A stretch of DNA of 39,534 nt from Streptococcus parasanguinis (GCA_018377375.1 JAGZZN010000010.1:1-39534); one strand, 5' to 3'. Positions 16,359-25,314 are shown, counted from the stretch's first letter. The notes: generated by a model from the sequence alone, not told the origin. Numbers and translations are program-made.

Positions 16359-17186
16359 ATGAACAAATCCTATTTTTATTTAGATATGAAGACACACGAG
16401 TTGAAAGTGCCTTATACCGGAAAACTCCGTCGTGTGCGAGTCTTATTACCTAAGAATTATGAAACGGATACAGATAGACGTTACCCTGTGGTTTATTTCC
16501 ACGATGGACAAAACGTTTTGTACAGCAAGGAAGCTTATGCGGGTCATTCCTGGAAAGTCATTCCAGCCATTAAGCGGAATCCCGATATTAGCCGCATGAT
16601 TGTCGTTGCGATCGATAATGATGGTTTCCAACGCATGAACGAATACTCTGCCTGGAAGTACAAGGAATCTAATATTCCTGGCATGCAATTTGGTGGCAAG
16701 GGAGTTGAGTACGGCGAATTTGTTATGGAGGTGGTGAAACCTTTCATTGACCAAGAATATCGGACTCTTGCTGATCGAGAACATACGGCCATGATTGGTT
16801 CTTCCTTGGGTGGGAATATTACCCAATTCTTGGGCTTAGAGTACCAAGATCAAATTGGTTGTTTAGGGGTCTTTTCATCCGCTAACTGGCTGCACCAAGA
16901 TGCCTTCAATCATTATATTGAACGCAAAAAATTATATGCAGACCAACGGATCTACATCTATGTGGGGACTGAAGAGGCGGATGATACAGATAAAACGCTG
17001 ATGGCGGGGAATATCAAGCAAGCCTATATTGACTCATCCCTTCGTTACTATCACGATGTCATTCAACAAGGAGTCGATCTCAATCATATTGCCATTCGGA
17101 TTCAATCCGGTGCTATTCACCATGAAGAAGCTTGGGCTGAACATTTACCAGAATGCCTTCGTTTTTTGGCAGAAAAATGGGATTAA
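16359..17186 (+). CDS. Esterase D-type alpha/beta hydrolase
   Basis: The 275-residue protein has an esterase-D-like fold: RYPVVYFHDGQNVL near the N-terminus, a nucleophile elbow GSSLGG (serine in MIGSSLGGN) and a likely catalytic histidine in AIHHEEAW near the C-terminus. No signal peptide is seen, so it is cytoplasmic. A second esterase-like gene and an ATP-grasp gene follow with short gaps (39 and 21 bp), forming one transcript that ends at 19186. The substrate is unknown. Enterochelin-esterase-like and feruloyl-esterase-like proteins share this fold, but nothing here points to siderophores. Confidence 0.82.
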   Translation: MNKSYFYLDMKTHELKVPYTGKLRRVRVLLPKNYETDTDRRYPVVYFHDGQNVLYSKEAYAGHSWKVIPAIKRNPDISRMIVVAIDNDGFQRMNEYSAWKYKESNIPGMQFGGKGVEYGEFVMEVVKPFIDQEYRTLADREHTAMIGSSLGGNITQFLGLEYQDQIGCLGVFSSANWLHQDAFNHYIERKKLYADQRIYIYVGTEEADDTDKTLMAGNIKQAYIDSSLRYYHDVIQQGVDLNHIAIRIQSGAIHHEEAWAEHLPECLRFLAEKWD

Positions 17187-17225
17187 TAGCCTGTAAATAA
17201 AGAATTATAGAGAAAGAGGGAACTT

Positions 17226-17966
17226 ATGAATATTGAACATTTAAGCCACTGGAGTGGCCAACTCAACCGTGAAATGTATTTGAATCGCTATGGACACGCA
17301 GGGATTCCTGTTGTAGTCTTTGCTTCATCAGGTGGAAGCCATAACGAGTACTATGACTTTGGTATGATTGATGCTTGTGCTCAGTTTATCGAAGAAGGAC
17401 GGGTTCAATTCTTTACCCTTTCGAGTGTGGATAGTGATAGCTGGCTTTGTAATTGGAAGAATCCTCACGATCGAGCAGAAATGCACCGAGCTTATGAACG
17501 CTATGTGATTGAAGAAGCCATTCCTTTTATCAAACACAAAACAGGCTGGTTTAATCCGATGATGACAACTGGTTGCTCTATGGGAGCCTACCACGCGCTC
17601 AATTTCTTCTTGCAACATCCAGATGTCTTCAACAAAGTGATTGCCTTGAGTGGTGTCTATGACGCTCGTTTCTTTGTTGGTGATTTTGGAGGCGATGAAG
17701 CCATTTACCAAAATTCTCCATCTGATTATATTTGGAACCAAAATGATGGCTGGTTTATCGATCGTTACCGTCAGGCCGAAATCGTTATTTGTACTGGTTT
17801 AGGAGCTTGGGAACAAGATGGACTTCCATCTTTCTACAAACTGAAAGAAGCCTTTGATCACAAAAATATTCCTGCATGGTTCGCTGAATGGGGACATGAT
17901 GTTGCCCACGATTGGGAATGGTGGCGCAAACAAATGCCATACTTCCTAGGCCAAATGCATCTTTAA
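17226..17966 (+). CDS. Esterase family protein (second of the cassette)
   Basis: The 246-residue alpha/beta hydrolase has the elbow TTGCSMGAYHAL (serine in G-C-S-M-G) and a C-terminal WGHDVAHDWEWWRKQMPYF with the probable catalytic histidine. Early residues GIPVVVFASSGGSHNEYYDFGM form the oxyanion region. It belongs to the same putative-esterase superfamily as its upstream neighbour but is clearly diverged from it (different elbow and N-terminus), so it is not a recent duplication. The ribosome site is AAAGAGGG. Cytoplasmic; substrate unknown. Confidence 0.82.
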   Translation: MNIEHLSHWSGQLNREMYLNRYGHAGIPVVVFASSGGSHNEYYDFGMIDACAQFIEEGRVQFFTLSSVDSDSWLCNWKNPHDRAEMHRAYERYVIEEAIPFIKHKTGWFNPMMTTGCSMGAYHALNFFLQHPDVFNKVIALSGVYDARFFVGDFGGDEAIYQNSPSDYIWNQNDGWFIDRYRQAEIVICTGLGAWEQDGLPSFYKLKEAFDHKNIPAWFAEWGHDVAHDWEWWRKQMPYFLGQMHL

Positions 17967-17987
17967 GTAAAAAGGGAGGAGACCTCA

Positions 17988-19154
17988 ATGAATTATATCG
18001 TTATTTCACCATATTACCCACAAAACTTCCAACAATTTACAATTGAATTGGCTAATAAAGGGATCACTGTCTTGGGAATTGGTCAAGAGCCATATGAACA
18101 GTTAGATGAGCCTTTGCGCAACAGCTTAACAGAATATTTCCGTGTTGAAAATTTGGAAAATCTGGATGAAGTGAAGCGTGCGGTAGCCTTTCTCTTTTAC
18201 AAACATGGTCCAATCGACCGTATCGAATCCCACAATGAATACTGGTTGGAATTGGATGCGGCGCTTCGGGAGCAATTCAATGTCTTCGGGGCTAAGCCAA
18301 AAGATCTGAAGAAAACCAAGTTCAAATCCGAAATGAAGAAACTCTTCAAGAAGGCTGGAGTCCCAGTCGTTCCGGGTGCTGTGGTTAAAACAGAAAAAGA
18401 CATTGATAAGGCCGTGAAGAAGATTGGCTTGCCATTGATTGCTAAGCCTGATAATGGAGTGGGAGCAGCAGCGACCTTTAAGATCGAAACGCCAGAAGAT
18501 GTGGACCATTTCAAAGCTGAATGGGATGGTCATACTGAGTATTTCTTTGAGAAATTCGTCACTTCTAGTGAGATTTGTACCTTTGATGGTCTGGTCGATC
18601 GCGATGGTAATATTGTCTTCTCGACTACTTTTGACTATGCCTATACGCCACTCGATTTGATGCTCTACAAGATGGACAATTCTTATTATGTCCTCAAAGA
18701 GATGGATCCAATATTGCGTCAATACGGGGAAGCCATTGTCAAAGCTTTTGGCATGAAGGAACGTTTCTTCCACATTGAGTTCTTCCGCGATGGGGATGAC
18801 TATATTGCGATCGAGTACAATAATCGACCTGCAGGTGGCTTTACCATCGACGTCTACAACTATGCTCACTCGATTGATTTGTACCGTGGCTATGCTTCCA
18901 TTGTAGCAGGAGAACCTTTCCCAGCTTCTGAGTTTGAGCCCCTTTATTGCTTGGCAACTTCTCGTCGTGCTAATGCAACCTATGCTCTGTCAGAGGAAGA
19001 AGTTTTGGCTAAATACCATGATCAATTCCGTGTCAAGAAAGATATGCCAGCGGCCTTTGCGGAACTTCAGGGAGATTACCTCTATATGCTTACAACACCT
19101 AGTCGTGAAGAATTGGAACAAATGATTCATGACTTTGGCCAACGCCAATCATAA
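17988..19154 (+). CDS. ATP-grasp ligase
   Basis: ATP-grasp enzymes activate a carboxylate as acyl phosphate and join it to an amine or thiol. The 388-residue protein has the N-terminal Rossmann-like part (YIVISPYYPQNFQQFTIELANKG), the ATP-binding lysine region GLPLIAKPDNGVGAAATFKIE and the metal-binding end FHIEFFRDGDDYIAIEYNNRPAGGFTID, with E...E.N.RPAGG. It is related to the carbamoyl-phosphate-synthase/BtrJ-like branch, but no substrate can be assigned. The start is ATG at 17988 with GGGAGGAG upstream. As the last gene of the cassette with two esterases, it may make a bond that the esterases edit or trim. Confidence 0.85.
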   Translation: MNYIVISPYYPQNFQQFTIELANKGITVLGIGQEPYEQLDEPLRNSLTEYFRVENLENLDEVKRAVAFLFYKHGPIDRIESHNEYWLELDAALREQFNVFGAKPKDLKKTKFKSEMKKLFKKAGVPVVPGAVVKTEKDIDKAVKKIGLPLIAKPDNGVGAAATFKIETPEDVDHFKAEWDGHTEYFFEKFVTSSEICTFDGLVDRDGNIVFSTTFDYAYTPLDLMLYKMDNSYYVLKEMDPILRQYGEAIVKAFGMKERFFHIEFFRDGDDYIAIEYNNRPAGGFTIDVYNYAHSIDLYRGYASIVAGEPFPASEFEPLYCLATSRRANATYALSEEEVLAKYHDQFRVKKDMPAAFAELQGDYLYMLTTPSREELEQMIHDFGQRQS

Positions 19155-19161
19155 GATAACG

Positions 19162-19190
19162 ACCGGTAGGATAGGATCCTATCGGTTTTT
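19162..19190 (+). terminator. Terminator of the esterase/ATP-grasp cassette
   Basis: ACCGGTAGGAT (19162-19172), AGG loop, ATCCTATCGGT (19176-19186), then seven T. One G-U pair. Confidence 0.9.
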
Positions 19191-19308
19191 TTATATGTAT
19201 AGCAAAGGAAGAAGAGAAAAGATTGTGAAATATTGTATTTGGATTTTAAAAAGCTTATAAAACCTTCTTCCAAGGAATAAAGTTTGTGAAATCATATGAG
19301 CATTATTT

Positions 19309-19337
19309 TTGACAGTGCTTTCATTTTTGGCTAGAAT
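19309..19337 (+). promoter_or_regulatory. Promoter of the acoABCL operon with cre-like site
   Basis: TTGACA (19309-19314), 17 bp, TAGAAT (19332-19337). Overlapping the -35, TGACAGTGCTTTCA (19310-19323) matches the palindromic cre TGAAAGCGCTTTCA at 12 of 14 positions, so CcpA repression on glucose is plausible. Two TTGTGAAAT half sites (19223-19231 and 19284-19292) resemble the half site of the redox regulator Rex, but neither has a good second half. Confidence 0.6.
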
Positions 19338-19373
19338 GAAAGAGAATGAATAAATGCTAAGAAAGGCGAAATG

Positions 19374-20342
19374 ATGGCAACATTAGATAAAAGTCTCTTA
19401 TTGGAAATGTTCCGTAAAATGGAAGAAATCCGTCGCATGGACTTAAAAATTGCACAGTTAGTAAAAAAAGGGAAAGTGCCAGGAATGACGCACTTTTCTG
19501 TTGGGGAAGAAGCAGCCAATGTTGGAGCCATGTTGGCTTTAAACGACGATGATTTGCTGACATCTAACCACCGTGGACACGGACAAGCTATCGCTAAAGG
19601 AATCGATTTGAATGGCATGATGGCTGAGATCCTTGGGAAGTATACGGGTACTTGTAAGGGGAAAGGCGGCTCCATGCATATCGCTGATCTGGATGCCGGT
19701 AACCTTGGTGCGAACGGGATCGTTGGTGGTGGTATGGGAATTGCAGTAGGTGCTGCCCTTACACAACAAATGAAAAAGACTGGTAAGATTGTCGTCTGCT
19801 TCTTTGGCGATGGCGCAACCAACGAAGGTGTCTTCCACGAAGCGGTCAATATGGCTTCCATCTGGAATCTCCCAGTTATTTTCTACTGTATCAATAACGG
19901 TTACGGAATCTCTGCCGATATCAAGAAAATGACCAATATCCAGCATATCCACGAGCGTAGTGCTGCTTACGGCATTCCTGGAATGTTTATTCCTGATGGG
20001 AACAACGTTATCGATGTCTATGAAGGATTTAAGAAAGCAGTTGATCATGTTCGTTCTGGGAAAGGCCCTGTCTTGATTGAAAGTGTTACCTATCGTTGGC
20101 TTGGTCACTCATCTTCAGACCCTGGTAAATACCGGACCCGTGAAGAAGTCGAAGAGTGGAAGAAGAAAGATCCAATCGAAAACCTTCGCAAGTATCTCCT
20201 TGAAAATGAGATTGCAAGTGCAGAAGAATTGGATCGGATCCAAGAAGAAGTAAAAGAAGCAGTGGAAGCTTCAGTGAAATTTGCGGAAGAAAGCCCATTC
20301 CCTCCACTCGAATCAGCTTTCGAAGATATTTACGCAGACTAA
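19374..20342 (+). CDS. acoA: Pyruvate/acetoin dehydrogenase E1 alpha subunit
   Basis: E1 alpha and beta decarboxylate the 2-keto acid (or cleave acetoin) on thiamine diphosphate and pass the two-carbon unit to a lipoyl group. The TPP motif runs from GDGATNEG to the closing INNGYGIS. Family blocks TSNHRGHGQAIAKG and GKGGSMHIADLDAGNLGANGIVGGG are present. Of two adjacent ATGs (19371, 19374), the second has better spacing (seven bases) from GAAAGG and gives 322 residues (MATLDKSLLLEMFRKMEEIRRMD). It heads an operon with E1 beta, E2 and E3. In streptococci this complex is often labelled acetoin dehydrogenase but can serve as pyruvate dehydrogenase. Confidence 0.95.
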   Translation: MATLDKSLLLEMFRKMEEIRRMDLKIAQLVKKGKVPGMTHFSVGEEAANVGAMLALNDDDLLTSNHRGHGQAIAKGIDLNGMMAEILGKYTGTCKGKGGSMHIADLDAGNLGANGIVGGGMGIAVGAALTQQMKKTGKIVVCFFGDGATNEGVFHEAVNMASIWNLPVIFYCINNGYGISADIKKMTNIQHIHERSAAYGIPGMFIPDGNNVIDVYEGFKKAVDHVRSGKGPVLIESVTYRWLGHSSSDPGKYRTREEVEEWKKKDPIENLRKYLLENEIASAEELDRIQEEVKEAVEASVKFAEESPFPPLESAFEDIYAD

Positions 20343-20358
20343 GTGGGAGTAGAGAATT

Positions 20359-21351
20359 ATGGAAACTAAATTAATGTCTTTCCGCGATACCATTATCCTT
20401 GCTATGTCTGAGGAAATGCGTCGCGACGAAAATGTATTGTTGATGGGAGAAGATGTCGGAGTGTTCGGTGGAGACTTCGGTACTTCTGTAGGGATGCTGG
20501 AGGAATTCGGTCCAGAACGTGTTCGTGACTGTCCGATTTCTGAGGCCGCGATTTCAGGTGCGGCTGCAGGTGCAGCCATGACTGGACTTCGCCCAATCGT
20601 TGATATGACCTTCATGGATTTCTCAGTGATTGCCATGGATGCTATTGTCAACCAAGCTGCTAAGACTCGCTACATGTTTGGTGGGAAAGGTCAAGTGCCG
20701 ATGACCATTCGCTGTGCTGCTGGTAACGGAGTTGGATCTGCAGCCCAACACTCCCAATCCTTGGAATCATGGTTTACTCATATTCCTGGTTTGAAAGTTG
20801 TTGCTCCTGGTACGCCAGCGGATATGAAGGGACTGCTCAAGTCATCTATCCGTGATAACAACCCCGTTATCATTCTTGAATACAAATCAGAATTCAACCA
20901 AAAAGGGGAAGTGCCAGTTGATCCAGACTACACGATTCCACTTGGTGTCGGAGAAATCAAACGCGAAGGAACTGACGTCACTGTCGTAACCTACGGGAAA
21001 ATGCTTCGTCGCGTGATGCAAGCAGCTGAAGAATTGGCAGAAGAAGGCATCTCAGTAGAAGTAGTAGACCCACGGACCTTGGTCCCACTCGATAAAGAGA
21101 TCATCATTAATTCTGTCAAGAAAACAGGAAAAGTAGTCCTTGTCAATGATGCCCACAAAACAAGTGGCTATATTGGTGAAATTTCAGCTATTATTTCTGA
21201 ATCAGAAGCATTTGATTACTTGGATGCACCAATCCGCCGTTGTGCAGGGGAAGATGTGCCAATGCCTTACGCACAAAACCTTGAAAATGCAATGATTCCA
21301 ACAGTTGAAAGCATCAAAGATGCTATTCGTAAAACATATAACAAAGAATAA
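20359..21351 (+). CDS. acoB: Pyruvate/acetoin dehydrogenase E1 beta subunit
   Basis: The 330-residue subunit completes the E1 heterotetramer. Typical blocks are LMGEDVGVFGGDFGTSVGMLEEFGPERVRDCPISEAAISGAAAGAAMTGLRPIVD and the later VDPRTLVPLDKEIIINSVKKTGKVVLVNDAHKTSGYIGEI, the transketolase C-terminal domain. It starts 16 bp after acoA with GGGAG upstream. Downstream, before the E2 gene, lie a 20-bp palindrome and a strong hairpin without a T tract. Confidence 0.95.
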   Translation: METKLMSFRDTIILAMSEEMRRDENVLLMGEDVGVFGGDFGTSVGMLEEFGPERVRDCPISEAAISGAAAGAAMTGLRPIVDMTFMDFSVIAMDAIVNQAAKTRYMFGGKGQVPMTIRCAAGNGVGSAAQHSQSLESWFTHIPGLKVVAPGTPADMKGLLKSSIRDNNPVIILEYKSEFNQKGEVPVDPDYTIPLGVGEIKREGTDVTVVTYGKMLRRVMQAAEELAEEGISVEVVDPRTLVPLDKEIIINSVKKTGKVVLVNDAHKTSGYIGEISAIISESEAFDYLDAPIRRCAGEDVPMPYAQNLENAMIPTVESIKDAIRKTYNKE

Positions 21352-21371
21352 TACATAACATAAATTATGTA
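21352..21371. repeat. 20-bp palindrome copy 1 (TACATAA-N6-TTATGTA)
   Basis: TACATAA (21352-21358), six bases CATAAA, TTATGTA (21365-21371). The same arms and spacing recur at 26121-26140 and 28470-28489. Read on the minus strand, the core becomes TTTATG. Confidence 0.75.
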
Positions 21372-21386
21372 ATATCATTTGGATTA

Positions 21387-21431
21387 GACGAGGAAACTTT
21401 GTATCTTTTTAGGTACAAAGTTCTCTGCGTC
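21387..21431 (+). promoter_or_regulatory. Intercistronic hairpin between acoB and acoC
   Basis: GACG ... AACTTTGTA (to 21403) pairs with TACAAAGTT (21414-21422) ... CGTC (21428-21431). There is no T tract, so it is probably an mRNA-stability or processing element within the operon and not a full terminator. Confidence 0.5.
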
Positions 21432-21462
21432 CTTGATATCTTAGTATAGAATAGGAGAGGTC

Positions 21463-22506
21463 ATGGCTGATGATAAGCTAAGAGCGACTCCTGCGGCTAG
21501 AAAATTAGCGGATGATCTTGGGATCAACCTCTATGATGTTTCTGGTTCAGGCGCAAACGGTCGTGTCCACAAAGAAGACGTGGAAACCTATAAAGACACA
21601 AATGTGGTTCGCATTTCACCACTTGCAAAACGAATTGCTTTAGAACACAATATTGCTTGGCAAGAGATCCAAGGAACTGGTCATCGTGGCAAGATCATGA
21701 AGAAGGACGTCCTTGCTTTCCTTCCTGAAAATATTGAGAACGAGACCATTAAGTCACCGGCTCAAATCGAGAAGGTGGAAGAAGTTCCAGATAATGTGAC
21801 ACCTTATGGTGAGATTGAGCGGATTCCGATGACACCAATGCGCAAGGTGATCGCTCAACGGATGGTGGAATCTTACTTGACAGCACCAACCTTTACTTTG
21901 AACTATGACGTTGATATGTCTCAAATGTTGGCCCTTCGTAAGAAAGTATTGGATCCAATCATGGAAGCAACTGGCAAAAAAGTCACTGTAACAGATTTGC
22001 TTTCTCTAGCAGTTGTTAAGACCTTGATGAAACACCCATACATCAATGCGTCATTGACGGAAGATGGCAAAACCATCATCACTCACAACTATGTCAACTT
22101 GGCGATGGCAGTTGGGATGGATAATGGGCTGATGACACCGGTTGTCTATAACGCAGAAAAGATGACTTTATCAGAGTTGGTCGTAGCCTTCAAGGATGTT
22201 ATCGGACGTACCTTGGATGGTAAGCTTGCGCCAAGTGAATTGCAAAACTCAACCTTTACTATCAGTAACTTGGGGATGTTTGGCGTTCAATCATTTGGAC
22301 CGATTATCAACCAACCAAACTCTGCCATCCTTGGAGTTAGTGCAACGGTTGAAAAACCAGTGGTTGTGAATGGTGAAATTGTCATTCGTCCAATCATGAG
22401 CTTGGGCTTGACCATTGACCACCGCGTTGTCGATGGAATGGCTGGTGCCAAATTCATGAAAGACTTGAAAGCCTTGATTGAAGACCCGATTTCAATGTTG
22501 GTCTAA
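21463..22506 (+). CDS. acoC: Dihydrolipoamide acetyltransferase (E2) without a lipoyl domain
   Basis: E2 transfers the acetyl group from lipoyl to CoA and forms the complex core. The 347 residues start directly with two peripheral-subunit-binding domains: RATPAARKLADDLGINLYDVSGSGANGRVHKEDV (about 7-40) and RISPLAKRIALEHNIAWQEIQGTGHRGKIMKKDV (about 50-83). The catalytic domain follows and ends in IDHRVVDGMAGAKF, with the active-site His and Asp. The usual N-terminal lipoyl domain is missing; instead the E3 encoded next carries one. I recall the same arrangement in the pneumococcal operon, so it is not a truncation. The ribosome site is TAGGAGAGG. Confidence 0.94.
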   Translation: MADDKLRATPAARKLADDLGINLYDVSGSGANGRVHKEDVETYKDTNVVRISPLAKRIALEHNIAWQEIQGTGHRGKIMKKDVLAFLPENIENETIKSPAQIEKVEEVPDNVTPYGEIERIPMTPMRKVIAQRMVESYLTAPTFTLNYDVDMSQMLALRKKVLDPIMEATGKKVTVTDLLSLAVVKTLMKHPYINASLTEDGKTIITHNYVNLAMAVGMDNGLMTPVVYNAEKMTLSELVVAFKDVIGRTLDGKLAPSELQNSTFTISNLGMFGVQSFGPIINQPNSAILGVSATVEKPVVVNGEIVIRPIMSLGLTIDHRVVDGMAGAKFMKDLKALIEDPISMLV

Positions 22507-22545
22507 TCAACGAGAGAATAGAAACAAGAAAAAGAGGGAAATAAA

Positions 22546-24252
22546 ATGGCCTTAGAAGTAATTATGCCAAAAGCCGGCGTAGATATGACCGAAGGACAAA
22601 TCGTTCAGTGGAATAAAAAAGTCGGTGAATTTGTAAAAGAAGGAGAAGTTCTCCTTGAAATCATGACAGACAAAGTCAGCATGGAGTTGGAAGCGGAAGA
22701 AGACGGTTACTTGATTGCTATCCTAAAAGGGGATGGAGAAACTGTTCCTGTAACAGAAGTGATCGGTTATCTTGGTGAAGAAGGGGAAAACATCCCAACC
22801 GCTGGAGCAGCTGCACCAGAAGCAAGTCCAGCACCAGCTGCAGCAAGTGCTTCAAACGATGACAATAAGAGCGATGACGCTTATGATATCGTAGTGATTG
22901 GTGGTGGTCCTGCTGGTTACGTATCTGCTATTAAAGCAGCTCAATTAGGTGGTAAGGTTGCTCTTGTTGAGAAATCTGAACTTGGTGGAACGTGCTTGAA
23001 CCGCGGATGTATCCCAACTAAGACTTACCTCCACAACGCTGAAATCATTGAAAATATTGGTCATGCGGCAAACCGTGGTATTATCATTGAAAATCCAAGT
23101 TTCTCAGTAGATATGGATAAGGTTCTTGAAACCAAGAACAAGGTCGTAAATACCCTCGTCGGTGGTGTTGCAGGGCTTCTTCGTAGCTACGGAGTGGATG
23201 TTCATAAAGGAATCGGTACCATTACGAAAGATAAGAATGTCTTGGTTAATGGTTCTGAATTGCTTGAAACGAAGAAAATCATCCTTGCTGGTGGTTCCAA
23301 AGTCAGCAAGATTAACGTTCCAGGTATGGAATCAACCCTTGTCATGACCAGTGATGATATCCTTGAAATGAACGAAGTTCCAGAAAGCCTCGTGATTATC
23401 GGTGGCGGGGTTGTCGGGATCGAACTTGGTCAAGCCTTCATGACCTTTGGTTCAAAAGTAACAGTCATCGAAATGATGGACCGTATCGTTCCAGCTATGG
23501 ATGCGGAAGTATCTAAGAACCTTCGCTTGATCCTTGAACGCAAGGGTATGACCATCTTGACGGATACGAAATTGCAAGAAATCATTGAAGAAGATGGCAA
23601 ACTCCGTATCAAGGTTGAAGGCAAAGATGATATCATCGCCAACAAAGCCCTTCTTTCAATCGGCCGTGTTCCAGACCTTGAAGGTATCGGTGAAGTCGAG
23701 TTTGAATTGGATCGTGGACGGATCAAGGTCAATGAATACATGGAAACGTCTGTTCCAGGTATCTATGCGCCAGGTGATATCAACGGTACCAAGATGTTGG
23801 CTCATGCTGCCTTCCGTATGGGTGAAGTAGCGGCTGAAAATGCTCTTAAGGGAAATCATGCTGTTGCCAAATTGAACTTGACTCCTGCAGCCATCTACAC
23901 CCTTCCAGAAGTTGCGGCTGTTGGTTTGACAGAAGAACAAGCTCGTGAAAAATACGATGTTCAAATCGGTAAATTCAACTTTGCGGCGAATGGTCGTGCC
24001 ATTGCATCAGATGCGGCTCAAGGCTTTGTTAAAGTTATTGCAGACAAGAAATACGGTGAAGTTCTTGGGGTTCATATCATTGGTCCAGCAGCAGCTGAAT
24101 TGATCAACGAAGCTTCAACCATCATTGAGATGGAAATCACTGTGGAAGAAATGCTTAAGACCATCCACGGACACCCAACCTTCTCAGAAGTGATGTACGA
24201 AGCCTTTGCGGATGTACTTGGCTTGGCTGTTCATTCACCTAAGAAGAAATAG
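22546..24252 (+). CDS. lpd: Dihydrolipoamide dehydrogenase (E3) with N-terminal lipoyl domain
   Basis: E3 reoxidises dihydrolipoyl groups with FAD and NAD+. Residues 1-80 are a lipoyl domain with the lipoylated Lys43 in MTDKVSME. An Ala/Pro-rich hinge follows (about 88-102, PEASPAPAAASAS). The FAD motif is IVVIGGGPAGY, the redox disulfide Cys150/Cys155 in GGTCLNRGCIPTK, the NAD site IIGGGVVGIELG, and the C-terminal HGHPTFSE provides the catalytic His-Glu. At 568 residues it is about 100 longer than ordinary E3. It supplies the swinging arm that the E2 lacks. In pneumococcus this E3 also affects capsule and sugar uptake. Confidence 0.96.
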   Translation: MALEVIMPKAGVDMTEGQIVQWNKKVGEFVKEGEVLLEIMTDKVSMELEAEEDGYLIAILKGDGETVPVTEVIGYLGEEGENIPTAGAAAPEASPAPAAASASNDDNKSDDAYDIVVIGGGPAGYVSAIKAAQLGGKVALVEKSELGGTCLNRGCIPTKTYLHNAEIIENIGHAANRGIIIENPSFSVDMDKVLETKNKVVNTLVGGVAGLLRSYGVDVHKGIGTITKDKNVLVNGSELLETKKIILAGGSKVSKINVPGMESTLVMTSDDILEMNEVPESLVIIGGGVVGIELGQAFMTFGSKVTVIEMMDRIVPAMDAEVSKNLRLILERKGMTILTDTKLQEIIEEDGKLRIKVEGKDDIIANKALLSIGRVPDLEGIGEVEFELDRGRIKVNEYMETSVPGIYAPGDINGTKMLAHAAFRMGEVAAENALKGNHAVAKLNLTPAAIYTLPEVAAVGLTEEQAREKYDVQIGKFNFAANGRAIASDAAQGFVKVIADKKYGEVLGVHIIGPAAAELINEASTIIEMEITVEEMLKTIHGHPTFSEVMYEAFADVLGLAVHSPKKK

Positions 24253-24262
24253 TATTTGAAAT

Positions 24263-24303
24263 GATAGAATGGCTGGACAGCAAATGCTGGACCAGTCTCT
24301 ATC
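24263..24303 (+). promoter_or_regulatory. Hairpin between lpd and lplA
   Basis: The outer stem GATAGA (24263-24268)/TCTATC (24298-24303) encloses CTGG-aCAGC-aaat-GCTG-ga-CCAG. No T tract follows and no separate lplA promoter is obvious, so it is probably an intercistronic stability hairpin, with lplA in the operon. Confidence 0.45.
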
Positions 24304-24320
24304 GTATATAAAGGAATCTT

Positions 24321-25310
24321 ATGAAATACATTATTAATTATTCAAATGATACTGCTTTTAATATTGCTTTGGAAGAATATGCTTTTAAGCATCTGTTAGA
24401 TGAGGATCAAATCTTCCTTCTCTGGATTAACAAACCATCCATTATCGTCGGTCGCCACCAAAATACTATCGAAGAAATCAACCGCGACTACGTTCGGGAG
24501 CATGGGATTGAAGTGGTTCGCCGGATCAGTGGTGGTGGGGCTGTTTATCACGATTTGAACAACCTCAACTACACCATCATTTCAAAAGAAGATGAAAACA
24601 AAGCCTTTGACTTCAAGAGTTTTTCTACTCCTGTGATAAACACCTTGGCTCAACTTGGGGTTAAGGCTGAATTCACGGGTCGTAACGACTTAGAGATTGA
24701 CGGCAAGAAATTCTGTGGAAATGCCCAAGCGTACATTAATGGTCGGATCATGCACCATGGTTGCCTTCTTTTTGACGTTGATTTGTCAGTCCTTGCCAAT
24801 GCTCTCAAGGTATCTAAAGACAAGTTTGAGTCTAAAGGGGTTAAATCTGTTCGTGCACGTGTGACCAATATCATTGATGAATTGCCAGAAAAAATCACGG
24901 TTGAAGAGTTCCGTGACCTACTTTTGGACTACATGAAGAAAGAATACCCTGAGATGACAGAATATGTCTTCTCGGATGAAGAATTGGCGGAGATTAACCG
25001 TATCAAGGAAACCAAGTTCGGTACCTGGGATTGGAACTATGGGAAGTCCCCTGAATACAATGTCCGTCGTGGTACTAAATTCCCTAGCGGTAAAGTTGAA
25101 ATCTTTGCGAATGTTATTGAATCCAAAATCCAAGACATCAAGATTTATGGAGACTTCTTTGGTATCGAAGACGTAGCAGCAGTAGAAGATGTCCTTCGTG
25201 GTGTCAAATACGAACGCGAAGACGTTCTTAAAGCCCTTCAAACCATTAACTTAGGTCGTTACTTCGCAGGAATCACTGCAGAAGAAATTGCTGAAGCAGT
25301 GGTGGAATAA
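24321..25310 (+). CDS. lplA: Lipoate-protein ligase A
   Basis: LplA attaches lipoate to the target lysine of lipoyl domains using ATP; the neighbour target is Lys43 of the E3. The 329-residue protein has the ligase core: LLWINKPSIIVGRHQNTIEEIN, VVRRISGGGAVYHDLNNLNYTI, GRNDLEIDGKKFCGNAQAYINGRIMHHGCLLFDVD, and KGVKSVRARVTNI. The C-terminal accessory domain is present, so it should be self-sufficient. ATG 24321 has AAAGGAA upstream. A strong terminator closes the operon directly after it. Confidence 0.96.
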   Translation: MKYIINYSNDTAFNIALEEYAFKHLLDEDQIFLLWINKPSIIVGRHQNTIEEINRDYVREHGIEVVRRISGGGAVYHDLNNLNYTIISKEDENKAFDFKSFSTPVINTLAQLGVKAEFTGRNDLEIDGKKFCGNAQAYINGRIMHHGCLLFDVDLSVLANALKVSKDKFESKGVKSVRARVTNIIDELPEKITVEEFRDLLLDYMKKEYPEMTEYVFSDEELAEINRIKETKFGTWDWNYGKSPEYNVRRGTKFPSGKVEIFANVIESKIQDIKIYGDFFGIEDVAAVEDVLRGVKYEREDVLKALQTINLGRYFAGITAEEIAEAVVE

Positions 25311-25314
25311 AGTT

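Noticed and set aside
18126..18869. Minus-strand frame of 247 codons inside the ATP-grasp gene
   Set aside because: It is the antisense of a well-supported gene with clear motifs, and has no recognisable protein features.
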